Shown: positions 47,929 through 55,818 of the stretch, one piece after another | How the letters are laid out: every line of letters begins with the position of its first letter | Position numbering within the stretch: the stretch's first letter is position 1 | Assembly: GCA_045660265.1 (NCBI GenBank) | Contig: JAZRDM010000013.1 | Location: forward strand, 1 to 64,000 | DNA length: 64,000 nt | DNA from: Scatosoma sp045660265 | Lineage (GTDB): Bacteria > Bacillota > Clostridia > Christensenellales > Borkfalkiaceae | Reading direction: 5' to 3' | Made by a program: the position numbers and the translations under genes | Notes under the pieces: generated by a model | What the model was told of the DNA's origin: nothing | The model's database searches: none | The model's input: only the letters and a program-made list of their open reading frames with translations

Positions 47929-48930
47929 ATGCAAACGCAAGAAAAAGCGAACGCCCTCCCCGAAGGTAAAACCACCGAAAGTCAACCTAGCGAAGATTTT
48001 TCTTTAAAAACCCTCGCCGTTGATTTACTTATTTGTTTAGTAGCTGCGCTACTTGTTTCAGCATCACTGTTTTATTTTTCCAACTATAATTCTTTTGCAC
48101 CTGGCGGCGTAACAGGCTTTGCTTCCATGCTAGGCTCTTTACTCTCTCAATCCACAAACGGCGACGTTACGGAATATATGAGTATTTTTATGGTAATACT
48201 CAACACGCCTATTTTTATTTGCGTAGCAATTTTTGTTAGCAAAAAGACGGGGATTATTTTACTTATTTATATGGTTTTCCAAACAAGCCTGCTTATGTTG
48301 TTCCGACATTTACATATGGAATACGGAATTGCTTATTACGGCGCATATCCTTCAGGCAGCTGTTACGAAGAAGGCAACAACGTCGTTTTTGCTGCAATCG
48401 GCGTCGGCGTTATTTCCGGCTTCGGATTTTCGTTGATGTTACGCCGTTTCGGCGCATCCGGCGGCACATACGCCATCTCCGCGTTAATCAAACGCTTTAA
48501 ACCCGAAAAAAATATTGCTTGGCTTGCTTTTGCGCTTGATTCTTCCGTTGTTTTGCTTGCAATATTTATTTACAATCCAACGAGCGCCAACTCCGTTATT
48601 TCTACTCTTTGCAATATTTTCATTTCCGACCTCGTTGTCGATTATATGTTACAAGGTTTACGCAACGGCTATAAATTTGAAATTATTACAGATAAAGCCG
48701 ACGAATTATCCTCTGAAATTATGGAAAAACTCGGTAGAGGCGTTACCAGCCTACACGCAGAAGGCATGTATACCCACCATGAACACACTTTGCTTGTATG
48801 TATTATACGCAAACGCCAAATGGGTGAATTTTTAAAAATATTAAAGAGCTATAACGCGACATTCTCCTATTCTTGCAAGGTTAACGAGGTATACGGAAAG
48901 TTTTTAGACAATCCCACCAAACATAAATAA
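47929..48930 (+). CDS. YitT-family membrane protein (DUF161 plus DUF2179)
   Basis: A 333-residue protein with a hydrophilic N-terminus of about 30 residues, five to six membrane segments (APGGVTGFASMLGSL; GVGVISGFGFSLMLRRFGASGGTYAIS) and a C-terminal DUF2179 domain (IITDKADELSSEIMEKLGRGVTSLHAEG). Members are common in Firmicutes in several copies; their role is unknown. The frame is open to 47743, but the ATG at 47929 follows TAAGGAG at good distance. A second paralog lies convergently at 48989-49978. Confidence 0.88.
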   Translation: MQTQEKANALPEGKTTESQPSEDFSLKTLAVDLLICLVAALLVSASLFYFSNYNSFAPGGVTGFASMLGSLLSQSTNGDVTEYMSIFMVILNTPIFICVAIFVSKKTGIILLIYMVFQTSLLMLFRHLHMEYGIAYYGAYPSGSCYEEGNNVVFAAIGVGVISGFGFSLMLRRFGASGGTYAISALIKRFKPEKNIAWLAFALDSSVVLLAIFIYNPTSANSVISTLCNIFISDLVVDYMLQGLRNGYKFEIITDKADELSSEIMEKLGRGVTSLHAEGMYTHHEHTLLVCIIRKRQMGEFLKILKSYNATFSYSCKVNEVYGKFLDNPTKHK

Positions 48931-48940
48931 GAATACATAA

Positions 48941-48970
48941 AAAACAGCTTGCCTTTACGCAAGCTGTTTT
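48941..48970. terminator. Bidirectional terminator between the two yitT-like genes
   Basis: A 12-base perfect stem AAAACAGCTTGC with complement and a six-base loop, T-rich on the right and A-rich on the left. Confidence 0.9.
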
Positions 48971-48988
48971 ATTTTTTCAAAATTTCTA

Positions 48989-49978
48989 TTAGAATTTATT
49001 TTGACTGTTTTTCTCAAGGACATCCGTCTGTATCGCGTCTACAATCGCCATTTGCATTGCCGTATTTTTGGGCACGTTGTTTGAATTCTTTTTTCCGTAC
49101 ATCTTCGTCTTGCCCATAATTTCACTTACTTCAATGATAGAAACAAACGCAGATTCATCCACCTCTAAAACAATGTCTTTTAAACGATTGATTTCAAAAC
49201 GATTTACCACCACGTAAAGCATCTTTTTATTTTCGCCCGAATAGTACCCTGTTGCATCTAATACGGTAATACCGCGGTGCAGAGAAGACGAAAGCTTCGA
49301 CGAAACCAATCTCGCTTTTTGCGTAATAATCAGCGCAGCGTTTCCTTTCTCGAAACCTTCTACGATAAAGTCAATCGTCTTCAACCCTACGTAATATGCA
49401 ATAACTGAATACAACGCAATTGCCCATTCGTTTTCCCCAGACGCAAGCGAAGCGATCACAGCCGCTACAACGTACAAAACGACGTTGTAAATCATAACGA
49501 ACGTCCCTACGCTAAGCCCTAACTTTTTATGGAAAATAACCGCCATAACTTCAACGCCGTCTAATGCGCCGCCAAACTTAATAACAAGCCCGCTGCCAAC
49601 GCCCGACAAAAGCCCGCCGAAAATAGCCGCTAATACAACCTCGTTTTGAACGATAGGCGAACCATCTGAAAAGCCATCGGGAAAAATAAAACTGTTGATA
49701 ATTAAAGAGCCCAACGAATAAATTGCAATCGCATACAACGAATAAATTAAAAATTCCCAACCGATTTTCTTTCTGCCTATAAAATAAAAGGGGATATTGA
49801 TCAGTAACAAAAACAACGCTTGGGGCAACAATAAGTAACGAGAAAGCAATACGCTTGTACCCGAAAAGCCCCCGTCGTAGATGTACAAGGGGGTCAAAAA
49901 CAAACAAACGCCAATAGCGTTAATAACCCCTGCAATCGTCAAACCTACAAAATTTAACGGTTTTAATTTTAATTTCAT
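48989..49978 (-). CDS. YitT-family membrane protein, second paralog
   Basis: A 329-residue protein with the same design as the convergent neighbour: LYIYDGGFSGTSVLLSRYLL and GGLLSGVGSGLVIKFGGALDGVEV in the membrane part, then DUF2179 (LIITQKARLVSSKLSSSLHRGITVLDATGYYSG). The conserved G-G-x-D/S-G loops suggest a transport role (inference). About 30 extra residues at the C-terminus are hydrophilic. It begins 28 bases after ddh and may be cotranscribed. Confidence 0.88.
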   Translation of the reverse strand: MKLKLKPLNFVGLTIAGVINAIGVCLFLTPLYIYDGGFSGTSVLLSRYLLLPQALFLLLINIPFYFIGRKKIGWEFLIYSLYAIAIYSLGSLIINSFIFPDGFSDGSPIVQNEVVLAAIFGGLLSGVGSGLVIKFGGALDGVEVMAVIFHKKLGLSVGTFVMIYNVVLYVVAAVIASLASGENEWAIALYSVIAYYVGLKTIDFIVEGFEKGNAALIITQKARLVSSKLSSSLHRGITVLDATGYYSGENKKMLYVVVNRFEINRLKDIVLEVDESAFVSIIEVSEIMGKTKMYGKKNSNNVPKNTAMQMAIVDAIQTDVLEKNSQNKF

Positions 49979-50006
49979 ACTATTACCTTACTACACTATT
50001 ATAACG

Positions 50007-50990
50007 TTATAACAATTCTGCAATTAAAACATCTCGGCTTTTTTCGGATAAATAAGCAGGCGGTATATCTAACACCGTTTTACAGCCGTATACCCCTTCG
50101 CTATTCAAACGATAGATTGCACGCGCATACGCTACTAACACGGACGCCGTAAATTCCGCATTCGAATCCAATGTTAAACGATACTCGATTAAATGCTTAT
50201 TTTCCCCGTCTGTTCCCGTTGTGCCCGAACGGATAACCGTACCGCCATGAGGCAAGCCTGCATGCTTTTCGTTTAATTCTTCTTGCGAAATAAAATGCAC
50301 CGTTGTGTCATAATCGGCAAAATAATTAGGCATTGTAACGATTTCTTGTTCAATTTTCGCCAAATCCGCGCCCGATTTTGCTACGACAAAACATTCTCTT
50401 TGGTGTTTTTGTCTAGTGGTTAAAATAGGATTTTCCCCGTTTCGTACTGCTTCCAAAGCACTTGTAACGGGAATGGTGTATTGCTTTGCATCTTGCACGC
50501 CGTCAATGCGTCTAATTGCATCTGAATGTCCTTGGCTTACACCTTTTCCCCAGAAAGTATACTCTTTCCCATTTGGTAAAATCGCACCTGCGTACGCCCG
50601 CATAAGCGAGAACATACCCGGATCCCAGCCCACAGATACAACCGCAGTTTTTTCGGCGGTTACAGCAGCCTCGTGTACAGCAGTAACGTGTTGAGGAATT
50701 TTAGCATGCGTATCAAAGCTATCCACTACGTTAAAGAAGCGGGCAAGCTGCGGCGTTTGCTTGGGTAAATCCGTTGAACTACCACCGCAAAGTACAACGA
50801 CATCTATCAAGTTTTGCATATCAAAAATATCATTCGACGCATACACGGGTACCCCCGTTACCGTTTTTACCGTTGCAGGATCACGACGGGTAAACACCCC
50901 TACAATCTCTATATCATTATATTGTTGGCAAGCAAGTTCAACTCCTTTTCCGAGATTGCCATAGCCGTAAATACCAATACGAATACTCAT
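50007..50990 (-). CDS. ddh: meso-Diaminopimelate dehydrogenase
   Basis: A 327-residue NADPH enzyme that converts tetrahydrodipicolinate directly to meso-DAP by reductive amination. The nucleotide loop is GIYGYGNLGKGVE, and VVSVGWDPGMFSLMR, GKGVSQGHSDAIRR and GLPHGGTVIR are substrate-site motifs. The open frame adds 21 codons upstream, but GGTGGAAAT precedes ATG 50990 and the protein then begins MSIRIGIYGYGN as relatives do. With dapA and dapB in this window it completes the short DAP route for peptidoglycan and lysine. Confidence 0.97.
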   Translation of the reverse strand: MSIRIGIYGYGNLGKGVELACQQYNDIEIVGVFTRRDPATVKTVTGVPVYASNDIFDMQNLIDVVVLCGGSSTDLPKQTPQLARFFNVVDSFDTHAKIPQHVTAVHEAAVTAEKTAVVSVGWDPGMFSLMRAYAGAILPNGKEYTFWGKGVSQGHSDAIRRIDGVQDAKQYTIPVTSALEAVRNGENPILTTRQKHQRECFVVAKSGADLAKIEQEIVTMPNYFADYDTTVHFISQEELNEKHAGLPHGGTVIRSGTTGTDGENKHLIEYRLTLDSNAEFTASVLVAYARAIYRLNSEGVYGCKTVLDIPPAYLSEKSRDVLIAELL

Positions 50991-51115
50991 ATTTCCACCT
51001 CTTTTTACAAAAATATATACCAGTAGTATACTTCGCAAACGAACAATTATCACTACTTTGAAAACAGTTCCGCTCGTTGCTTTTTTAACGCAAATTACGT
51101 CTGCTCTATAAGAAA

Positions 51116-51154
51116 AAGAGAAAATATAACGGTTAAACCGCCCTATCTTCTCTT
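51116..51154 (-). terminator. Terminator of purA
   Basis: AAGAGAA stem with complement enclosing an inner CGGTTTAACCG hairpin, followed on the minus strand by TTTCTTAT. Confidence 0.7.
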
Positions 51155-51191
51155 GTTTTATTTAATTATTTACGCGTTATATAACGGCGTA

Positions 51192-52466
51192 TCAATACAT
51201 TTCGATATACGCGTCGCGTTCAGCACCCACGGAAACGTACTTAATTTTACATTCGCAAGCTTCTTCCAAATAACGCACGTAATCTAATGCTTCTTGGGGC
51301 AAATCTTCTTTTTTGCGGCATTTGGAAATATCACAATTCCAACCCTTTACCGTTTTGAATACAGGCTTACATTCGTCTAATACATCAGTGAAAGGGAAAT
51401 CGTGAATCAATTCGCCGTTCAATTCGTACGCAACGCAAACTTCCAATTCTTCATAATCGGATAAAACGTCCATTTTGGTGAGTGCAATTGCATCAGCGCC
51501 TTGACAACGGATACCGTAACGAGAAGCCACCACATCGAAGGGACCAACTCTTCTAGGTCTGCCTGTTGCAGCACCGTATTCACCGCCCAAATCACGTAAT
51601 TTCTTCGCTTTTTCGCCGTCGTATTCTGCCGTGAAAGGACCTTCGCCAACACACGTCGAATACGCCTTCATGATACCAATCGAATTATCCAACTTTAAGT
51701 GGGGAATTCCCGCACCGATAGGCGCGTATGCAGCAATCGTCGAAGAAGACGAAGTATAAGGATAGATACCGAAATCGATATCACGGAGCGCACCAAGCTG
51801 CGCTTCGAACATAATATTTTTGCCTTCTTTGTTTGCTTTATCTAAATATAAGCCTACGTCGCAAATAAACGGTGCAAGTTTTTTGCCATATTCTTCAAAA
51901 TATGCAATCATATCTTCCACTTTTACTTCGTCCGCATGATAACCGCCGACAACCGTTAAGTTTTTCCATTCAACGATATCTGCCAAACGCTTGTATAAAC
52001 GTTCGGTATTTAAAAGCTCGCCCATACGGAAAGCCTTTTTATAATATTTATCCGCATATACGGGCGCAATACCACGACGGGTAGAGCCAAATTTTTTCCC
52101 TGCAAGTCTGTCTTCTTCTAAACAATCTTGTAATACGTTATACGGCATAGTGATTACCGCTTTATCCGAAATTTTTAAATTTTCGGGGGTAATTTTAATA
52201 CCTGCTTGTTGCAATCTTTCCATTTCACCGCAAAGATGCTTAATATCGATAACCATACCGTTACCCATAATATTAACCACTTCTTCACGCAAAATCCCCG
52301 AAGGCAATAAATTTAAAATAAATTTCCCGCGTTCGTTGATAACCGTATGACCAGCGTTGTTACCGCCTTGATAGCGACAAACAATGTCAAATTTTTCTGA
52401 AAGCAAGTCAACCATTCTGCCTTTGCCTTCGTCGCCCCAGTTGATACCGCAAATAGATGTAAGCAT
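51192..52466 (-). CDS. purA: Adenylosuccinate synthetase
   Basis: A 424-residue GTP-dependent enzyme joining aspartate to IMP, the first step from IMP to AMP. The N-terminal motif GINWGDEGKGRMVDLLS and RYQGGNNAGHTV are diagnostic, and ATGRPRRVGPFD occurs in the C-terminal half. Full length. AAAAGGAGAAGG precedes the ATG. It is monocistronic, with its own promoter and terminator. Confidence 0.98.
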   Translation of the reverse strand: MLTSICGINWGDEGKGRMVDLLSEKFDIVCRYQGGNNAGHTVINERGKFILNLLPSGILREEVVNIMGNGMVIDIKHLCGEMERLQQAGIKITPENLKISDKAVITMPYNVLQDCLEEDRLAGKKFGSTRRGIAPVYADKYYKKAFRMGELLNTERLYKRLADIVEWKNLTVVGGYHADEVKVEDMIAYFEEYGKKLAPFICDVGLYLDKANKEGKNIMFEAQLGALRDIDFGIYPYTSSSSTIAAYAPIGAGIPHLKLDNSIGIMKAYSTCVGEGPFTAEYDGEKAKKLRDLGGEYGAATGRPRRVGPFDVVASRYGIRCQGADAIALTKMDVLSDYEELEVCVAYELNGELIHDFPFTDVLDECKPVFKTVKGWNCDISKCRKKEDLPQEALDYVRYLEEACECKIKYVSVGAERDAYIEMY

Positions 52467-52581
52467 TTATCCTTCTCCTTTTGGATTCAATCAAACTCAA
52501 AAGTACAAAAACGCACAAAAATTGAGCACTCCCCTTTCTTTTTACGAAAAATGCCCTATTCCTCATTATATTGTACGCCTT

Positions 52582-52610
52582 ATTATACTGTATTTTTTTT
52601 CACTTGTCAA
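52582..52610 (-). promoter_or_regulatory. Promoter for purA
   Basis: Minus-strand TTGACA at 52605-52610 and TATAAT at 52582-52587, spacer 17: full consensus. Confidence 0.9.
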
Positions 52611-52681
52611 GTCTTGCGCCCCTACTTTTTTCTTTCGTTGAAAAATATTTTTCAGGTTTTTAAAAAAATAAAAAATGTCTA

Positions 52682-52710
52682 TTGACAAATAGCAAAAAAA
52701 AGGGTATGAT
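52682..52710 (+). promoter_or_regulatory. Promoter for the zinc-ribbon Nudix gene
   Basis: TTGACA at 52682-52687 and TATGAT at 52705-52710, spacer 17. Confidence 0.85.
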
Positions 52711-52776
52711 TATATAGGTACAGTAAAAAATAAATACGGAAAAAGAGAGAGTTTCCGTTTGATAAGGAGAAAGAAT

Positions 52777-53268
52777 ATGTATTGTAGAGAATGCGGTCAA
52801 AAATTAACGTTGCGCTTTTGTGAAAACGAAGGCCTAATCCCCTATTGCGGAACGTGTGAAAATTTCATGTTCCCTCAATTTAGCATTGCGGTATCTATGG
52901 TTGTTACCAACCGCGCGCAAGATAAAATTTTACTTGCAAAACACGCCGAAGACGACGATTTTATTTTATTTGCCGGTTACATTAAAAAAGGCGAAAATGC
53001 CGAAAAAACCATTCCTAGAGAAATTAAAGAAGAGCTTGGCCTTGACGTCGTAAAAGCCAAATATATGTCCTCTCGCTACCACGCGAAAAAGGACGTTTTA
53101 ATGTTAAACTTTATCGTTATAGTCGAAGACAAAACCATTCGCCTCAACGACGAAATCGCGGAAGCAAGATGGTGCTCACCGGAAGAAGCACAAGCGCTTA
53201 TCCGTAAAAATACCACAGCGGAATTTTTCTTAAACAATGCAGTAAAAGAATTAAAGAAAAAAATTTAA
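52777..53268 (+). CDS. Zinc-ribbon Nudix hydrolase (NudC-like)
   Basis: A 163-residue protein. The N-terminus is a four-cysteine ribbon (YCRECGQKL, then PYCGTCENF), followed by a Nudix domain with the complete box GYIKKGENAEKTIPREIKEE then LGLDV. The arrangement matches the C-terminal half of NAD pyrophosphatase NudC, lacking its N-terminal domain. Substrate could be NADH, capped RNA or another nucleotide. GGAG precedes ATG 52777; an in-frame start six codons earlier is less likely. Confidence 0.88.
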   Translation: MYCRECGQKLTLRFCENEGLIPYCGTCENFMFPQFSIAVSMVVTNRAQDKILLAKHAEDDDFILFAGYIKKGENAEKTIPREIKEELGLDVVKAKYMSSRYHAKKDVLMLNFIVIVEDKTIRLNDEIAEARWCSPEEAQALIRKNTTAEFFLNNAVKELKKKI

Positions 53269-53286
53269 ACAACCCTTTTGTAAATG

Positions 53287-53317
53287 AAAAGCCACCCGTA
53301 AATACGGATGGCTTTTT
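53287..53317. terminator. Bidirectional terminator between the Nudix gene and maa
   Basis: AAAAGCCACCCGTA pairing with TACGGATGGCTTTT, one mismatch, two-base loop in this folding, T-run on the plus side. Confidence 0.85.
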
Positions 53318-53319
53318 TA

Positions 53320-53952
53320 TTATTTACGCGGCACTATACCCGTTTCATTTAAAATTTTATCTTCTTCCGTAATTTCTCGAATAACTCTGCAAGGATTTCC
53401 CGCCGCAAAGCTATTCGGCGGAATATCTCTCGTTACAACAGCCCCCGCGCCGATTACCGACCCAGCCCCTATCGTAACGCCGCCAACCACCGTTACGTTA
53501 CCGCAAAGCCAACAATTATCGCCGATTGTAATCGGCTTGGTATATTCTAAGTTGGTTACGCTACCAGTTTTTTCATTGTAAAAAGCATTACGTTCTTGAT
53601 AACGAAGAGGATGAATTGCCGTCAACAAAGAAACGTTGGGCCCCATAAAGACGTTTTCGCCTATCGTAATCTTCCCTTCGTCTAATACCGTAAAATTAAA
53701 ATTAGCATAGCTACCCTTTCCTATATAGGTATTGACTCCGAAGTCAAAATAAATAGGGCCTTGCAAATAAACACCTTCGCTTTTGTTAGGCAAAAGCTCG
53801 TTTAAAATTTTTTCCCGTTCTTCCGTTTGCGTATCAAACGTATCGTTATAAAGTTTACAAAGCTTATGCGCTTTCGCACGCTCTTCTGCCATTCCTTCCG
53901 TGAATGGATCGTATATCATCCAACCCTTCAACATCTTTTCGTGTTCAGTCAT
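53320..53952 (-). CDS. Sugar O-acetyltransferase, left-handed beta-helix (Maa/LacA type)
   Basis: A 210-residue hexapeptide-repeat acetyltransferase. A helical cap (MLKGWMIYDPFTEGMAEERA) is followed by hexapeptide coils (IGENVFMGPNVSLLTA, IGDNCWLCGNVTVVGGVTIG, GSVIGAGAVVTRDIP). The catalytic His is in TAIHPLRYQ. Acceptors of this family are usually glucose, maltose or galactosides. In this operon after murQ and murK it could act on amino-sugar derivatives, but that is inference. Confidence 0.92.
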   Translation of the reverse strand: MTEHEKMLKGWMIYDPFTEGMAEERAKAHKLCKLYNDTFDTQTEEREKILNELLPNKSEGVYLQGPIYFDFGVNTYIGKGSYANFNFTVLDEGKITIGENVFMGPNVSLLTAIHPLRYQERNAFYNEKTGSVTNLEYTKPITIGDNCWLCGNVTVVGGVTIGAGSVIGAGAVVTRDIPPNSFAAGNPCRVIREITEEDKILNETGIVPRK

Positions 53953-53969
53953 GTTAGTCTCCTTTTCAT

Positions 53970-54842
53970 TTACAAGCTTTTCGCTCTATTCAACGCACCG
54001 TATACAACCGCTTGCAACGGAATTTTGAAAGATATTTTCTCCTTTATTTCTTGCGAAACAAATGAAGATAATATATCCCACCGTTTTGTTAAACCGCCAA
54101 TGAGCGTGATTTCACAACACTCCTCTCCATACGCTTTATATACGCCCCAAAGCAAGCTTTCCCATTCTTTTATTCGGCGAATGAGAATTTCTTTCGCCAC
54201 GCTATCACCGCGTTCGTAAGCTTCAAACACGCAAGGCGCAAAAGACGCTACATACGCTTTGCCTTTCAAATACGTTTCGCGAACTAAATCGCTTTCTGTT
54301 TTCCCCGTTTTAGAAAAAACCAGCTCCGTCAAAAAAGTTTTTTCAATTCTTCCGTCCTTCGCCGAGCAAACGGCGTTTAATACTTCGCGGCCTAAATCGT
54401 AACCGCTAAGCGAAGAATCAATCATATACCCACAACCGCCGATAAGAATATGCTTGCCGTTTTTACGCAAATACCCCACACTGCCCGTACCGATAATTAC
54501 GATACAACCATCTCCTTCATAGGCAGAATCCAACGCAATTTGCACGTCGCTGCATACGTCGACTTTATCTACTTTTTCAATGCTTTGAAGCGCGGAACGC
54601 AAGTCTTCTTTTGCCACAGAAAAACCCATTCCCGATAACCCCATACAGATATTTACCGAACGCGCATCCGCGGGCATATTTTTGCAAACAGAAGCCACCA
54701 TGTCCGCAATCATTTTCTCTTTTCCGATATCGTTGGGATTAGAAGTTCCCAAAATTTCTCGGCAAACAACCTCGTCTTTTTCGTTTATCCAAACGAACTC
54801 CGTTTTTGTTCCGCCGCCGTCTACTCCTACGTAATATCTCAT
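53970..54842 (-). CDS. murK: N-acetylglucosamine/N-acetylmuramate kinase (BadF/BadG family)
   Basis: A 290-residue ASKHA-fold kinase. Phosphate loop VGVDGGGTKTEFVW at the N-terminus, second motif VIIGTGSVGYL, and GGCGYMIDSSLSGYDLGREVL with the catalytic Asp region. Clostridial MurK phosphorylates MurNAc and GlcNAc from cell wall turnover. It overlaps murQ by ATGA, which strongly supports a role in peptidoglycan sugar recycling. The gene name rests on that context; the exact sugar is not shown by sequence. Confidence 0.88.
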   Translation of the reverse strand: MRYYVGVDGGGTKTEFVWINEKDEVVCREILGTSNPNDIGKEKMIADMVASVCKNMPADARSVNICMGLSGMGFSVAKEDLRSALQSIEKVDKVDVCSDVQIALDSAYEGDGCIVIIGTGSVGYLRKNGKHILIGGCGYMIDSSLSGYDLGREVLNAVCSAKDGRIEKTFLTELVFSKTGKTESDLVRETYLKGKAYVASFAPCVFEAYERGDSVAKEILIRRIKEWESLLWGVYKAYGEECCEITLIGGLTKRWDILSSFVSQEIKEKISFKIPLQAVVYGALNRAKSL

Positions 54843-55645
54843 TTTTCATAGTCCCCTACGATCTCAACAATACTTCTACCTTTGGCAAGTTCTTCTTTTG
54901 CTTTTTCCACACCCATACCCGTTAAGGTATCGCAAATTCTCGCCGCGCGGTCAAATAATTTCACGTTCGTCGGTGCAACGTTAACCATCAAGTTTTCTAT
55001 TACTTTCCCTGTACGAACCATTGCGACGGTAGAAATCATATTCAATACCATTTTATGCGCAGTACCCGCCTTTAACCGAGTCGACCCCGTAACCACTTCC
55101 GCGCCCGTATCCGTCAATATCGTTACTTCTGCAACCGAGGAAATACGATTGATTGGATTCCCCGTCAATGCAACCGTATGCGCACCGACTTTATTTGCGT
55201 ATTCTAATGCATCATAAATATATGCAGCATCCCCAGAAACAGAAATACCCACCACTGTATCATTTTTAGACAACGAAATATTTTTCAGGTCTTGCACACC
55301 GCTATCCCCGCTATCTTCCGCGCCTTCAGCCGCTTTACAAATGGCTTTTGGACCGCCAGCAATCACACCGATTACCATATCATATGGTACGCCAAACGTG
55401 GGAGGACATTCGCTTGCGTCCAAAACGCCAAGCCGACCCGAAGTTCCCGCGCCAACGTAAATAAGCCTACCGCTGTTTTGAAAGGATTGCACCGCAAAAT
55501 CCACCGCGCTAGCAATTTGTGGCAAAGCTTTTTCTACTGCATACGCCACTGTTTTATCTTCTTCATTCATTACGCTAACAGCCTCTAGCGTGGTCATTTT
55601 ATCCAAATGCATTGTTTTAGGATTTCTCTGTTCTGTATTTTTCAT
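54839..55645 (-). CDS. murQ: N-acetylmuramic acid 6-phosphate etherase
   Basis: A 268-residue SIS-domain enzyme that cleaves the lactyl ether of MurNAc-6-P, giving GlcNAc-6-P. The signature is LIYVGAGTSGRLGVLDASEC and PPTFG; IAGGPKAICKAAEGAEDS and GSTRLKAGTAHKMVLNMIST follow. It is about 30 residues shorter than usual because the C-terminal helical subdomain is reduced to one segment. ATG 55645 uses GAGGGG just upstream; an ATG 12 bases earlier contains that site. First gene of the murQ-murK-acetyltransferase operon. Confidence 0.95.
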   Translation of the reverse strand: MKNTEQRNPKTMHLDKMTTLEAVSVMNEEDKTVAYAVEKALPQIASAVDFAVQSFQNSGRLIYVGAGTSGRLGVLDASECPPTFGVPYDMVIGVIAGGPKAICKAAEGAEDSGDSGVQDLKNISLSKNDTVVGISVSGDAAYIYDALEYANKVGAHTVALTGNPINRISSVAEVTILTDTGAEVVTGSTRLKAGTAHKMVLNMISTVAMVRTGKVIENLMVNVAPTNVKLFDRAARICDTLTGMGVEKAKEELAKGRSIVEIVGDYEK

Positions 55646-55720
55646 ATTACCCCTCACACAGATTGAAGCATTTGCTTATCGCATAAATCACTTCATTTTA
55701 TCCACACTTCCTCTAATTTT

Positions 55721-55749
55721 ATTATAATACCTATTTATTTTATTGTCAA
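55721..55749 (-). promoter_or_regulatory. Promoter for the murQ operon
   Basis: Minus-strand TTGACA at 55744-55749 and TATAAT at 55721-55726, spacer 17: full consensus. Confidence 0.9.
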
Positions 55750-55770
55750 TATTCGGCCTATTAAATTTGC

Positions 55771-55809
55771 AAAAAGCGGTGCCTTGTCTACAACAAAGCG
55801 CCACTTTTT
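55771..55809 (-). terminator. Terminator of the beta-mannosidase gene
   Basis: AAAAAGTGGCGC pairs imperfectly with GCACCGCTTTTT on the minus strand, with a 15-base loop and terminal T-run. Confidence 0.7.
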
Positions 55810-55818
55810 TACAAATTA

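Larger units (their letters stand above)
52467..52776. other. Divergent intergenic region between purA and the Nudix gene
   Basis: This 310-base gap contains two consensus promoters, one per strand, about 70 bases apart. purA has a leader of roughly 110 bases. I looked for a purine riboswitch core or PurBox pair and did not find one. No small ORF with a site is evident. Confidence 0.6.

Noticed and set aside
52467..52600. Possible purine riboswitch before purA
   Set aside because: The conserved loop-loop core is not present in the leader; only a promoter is supported.
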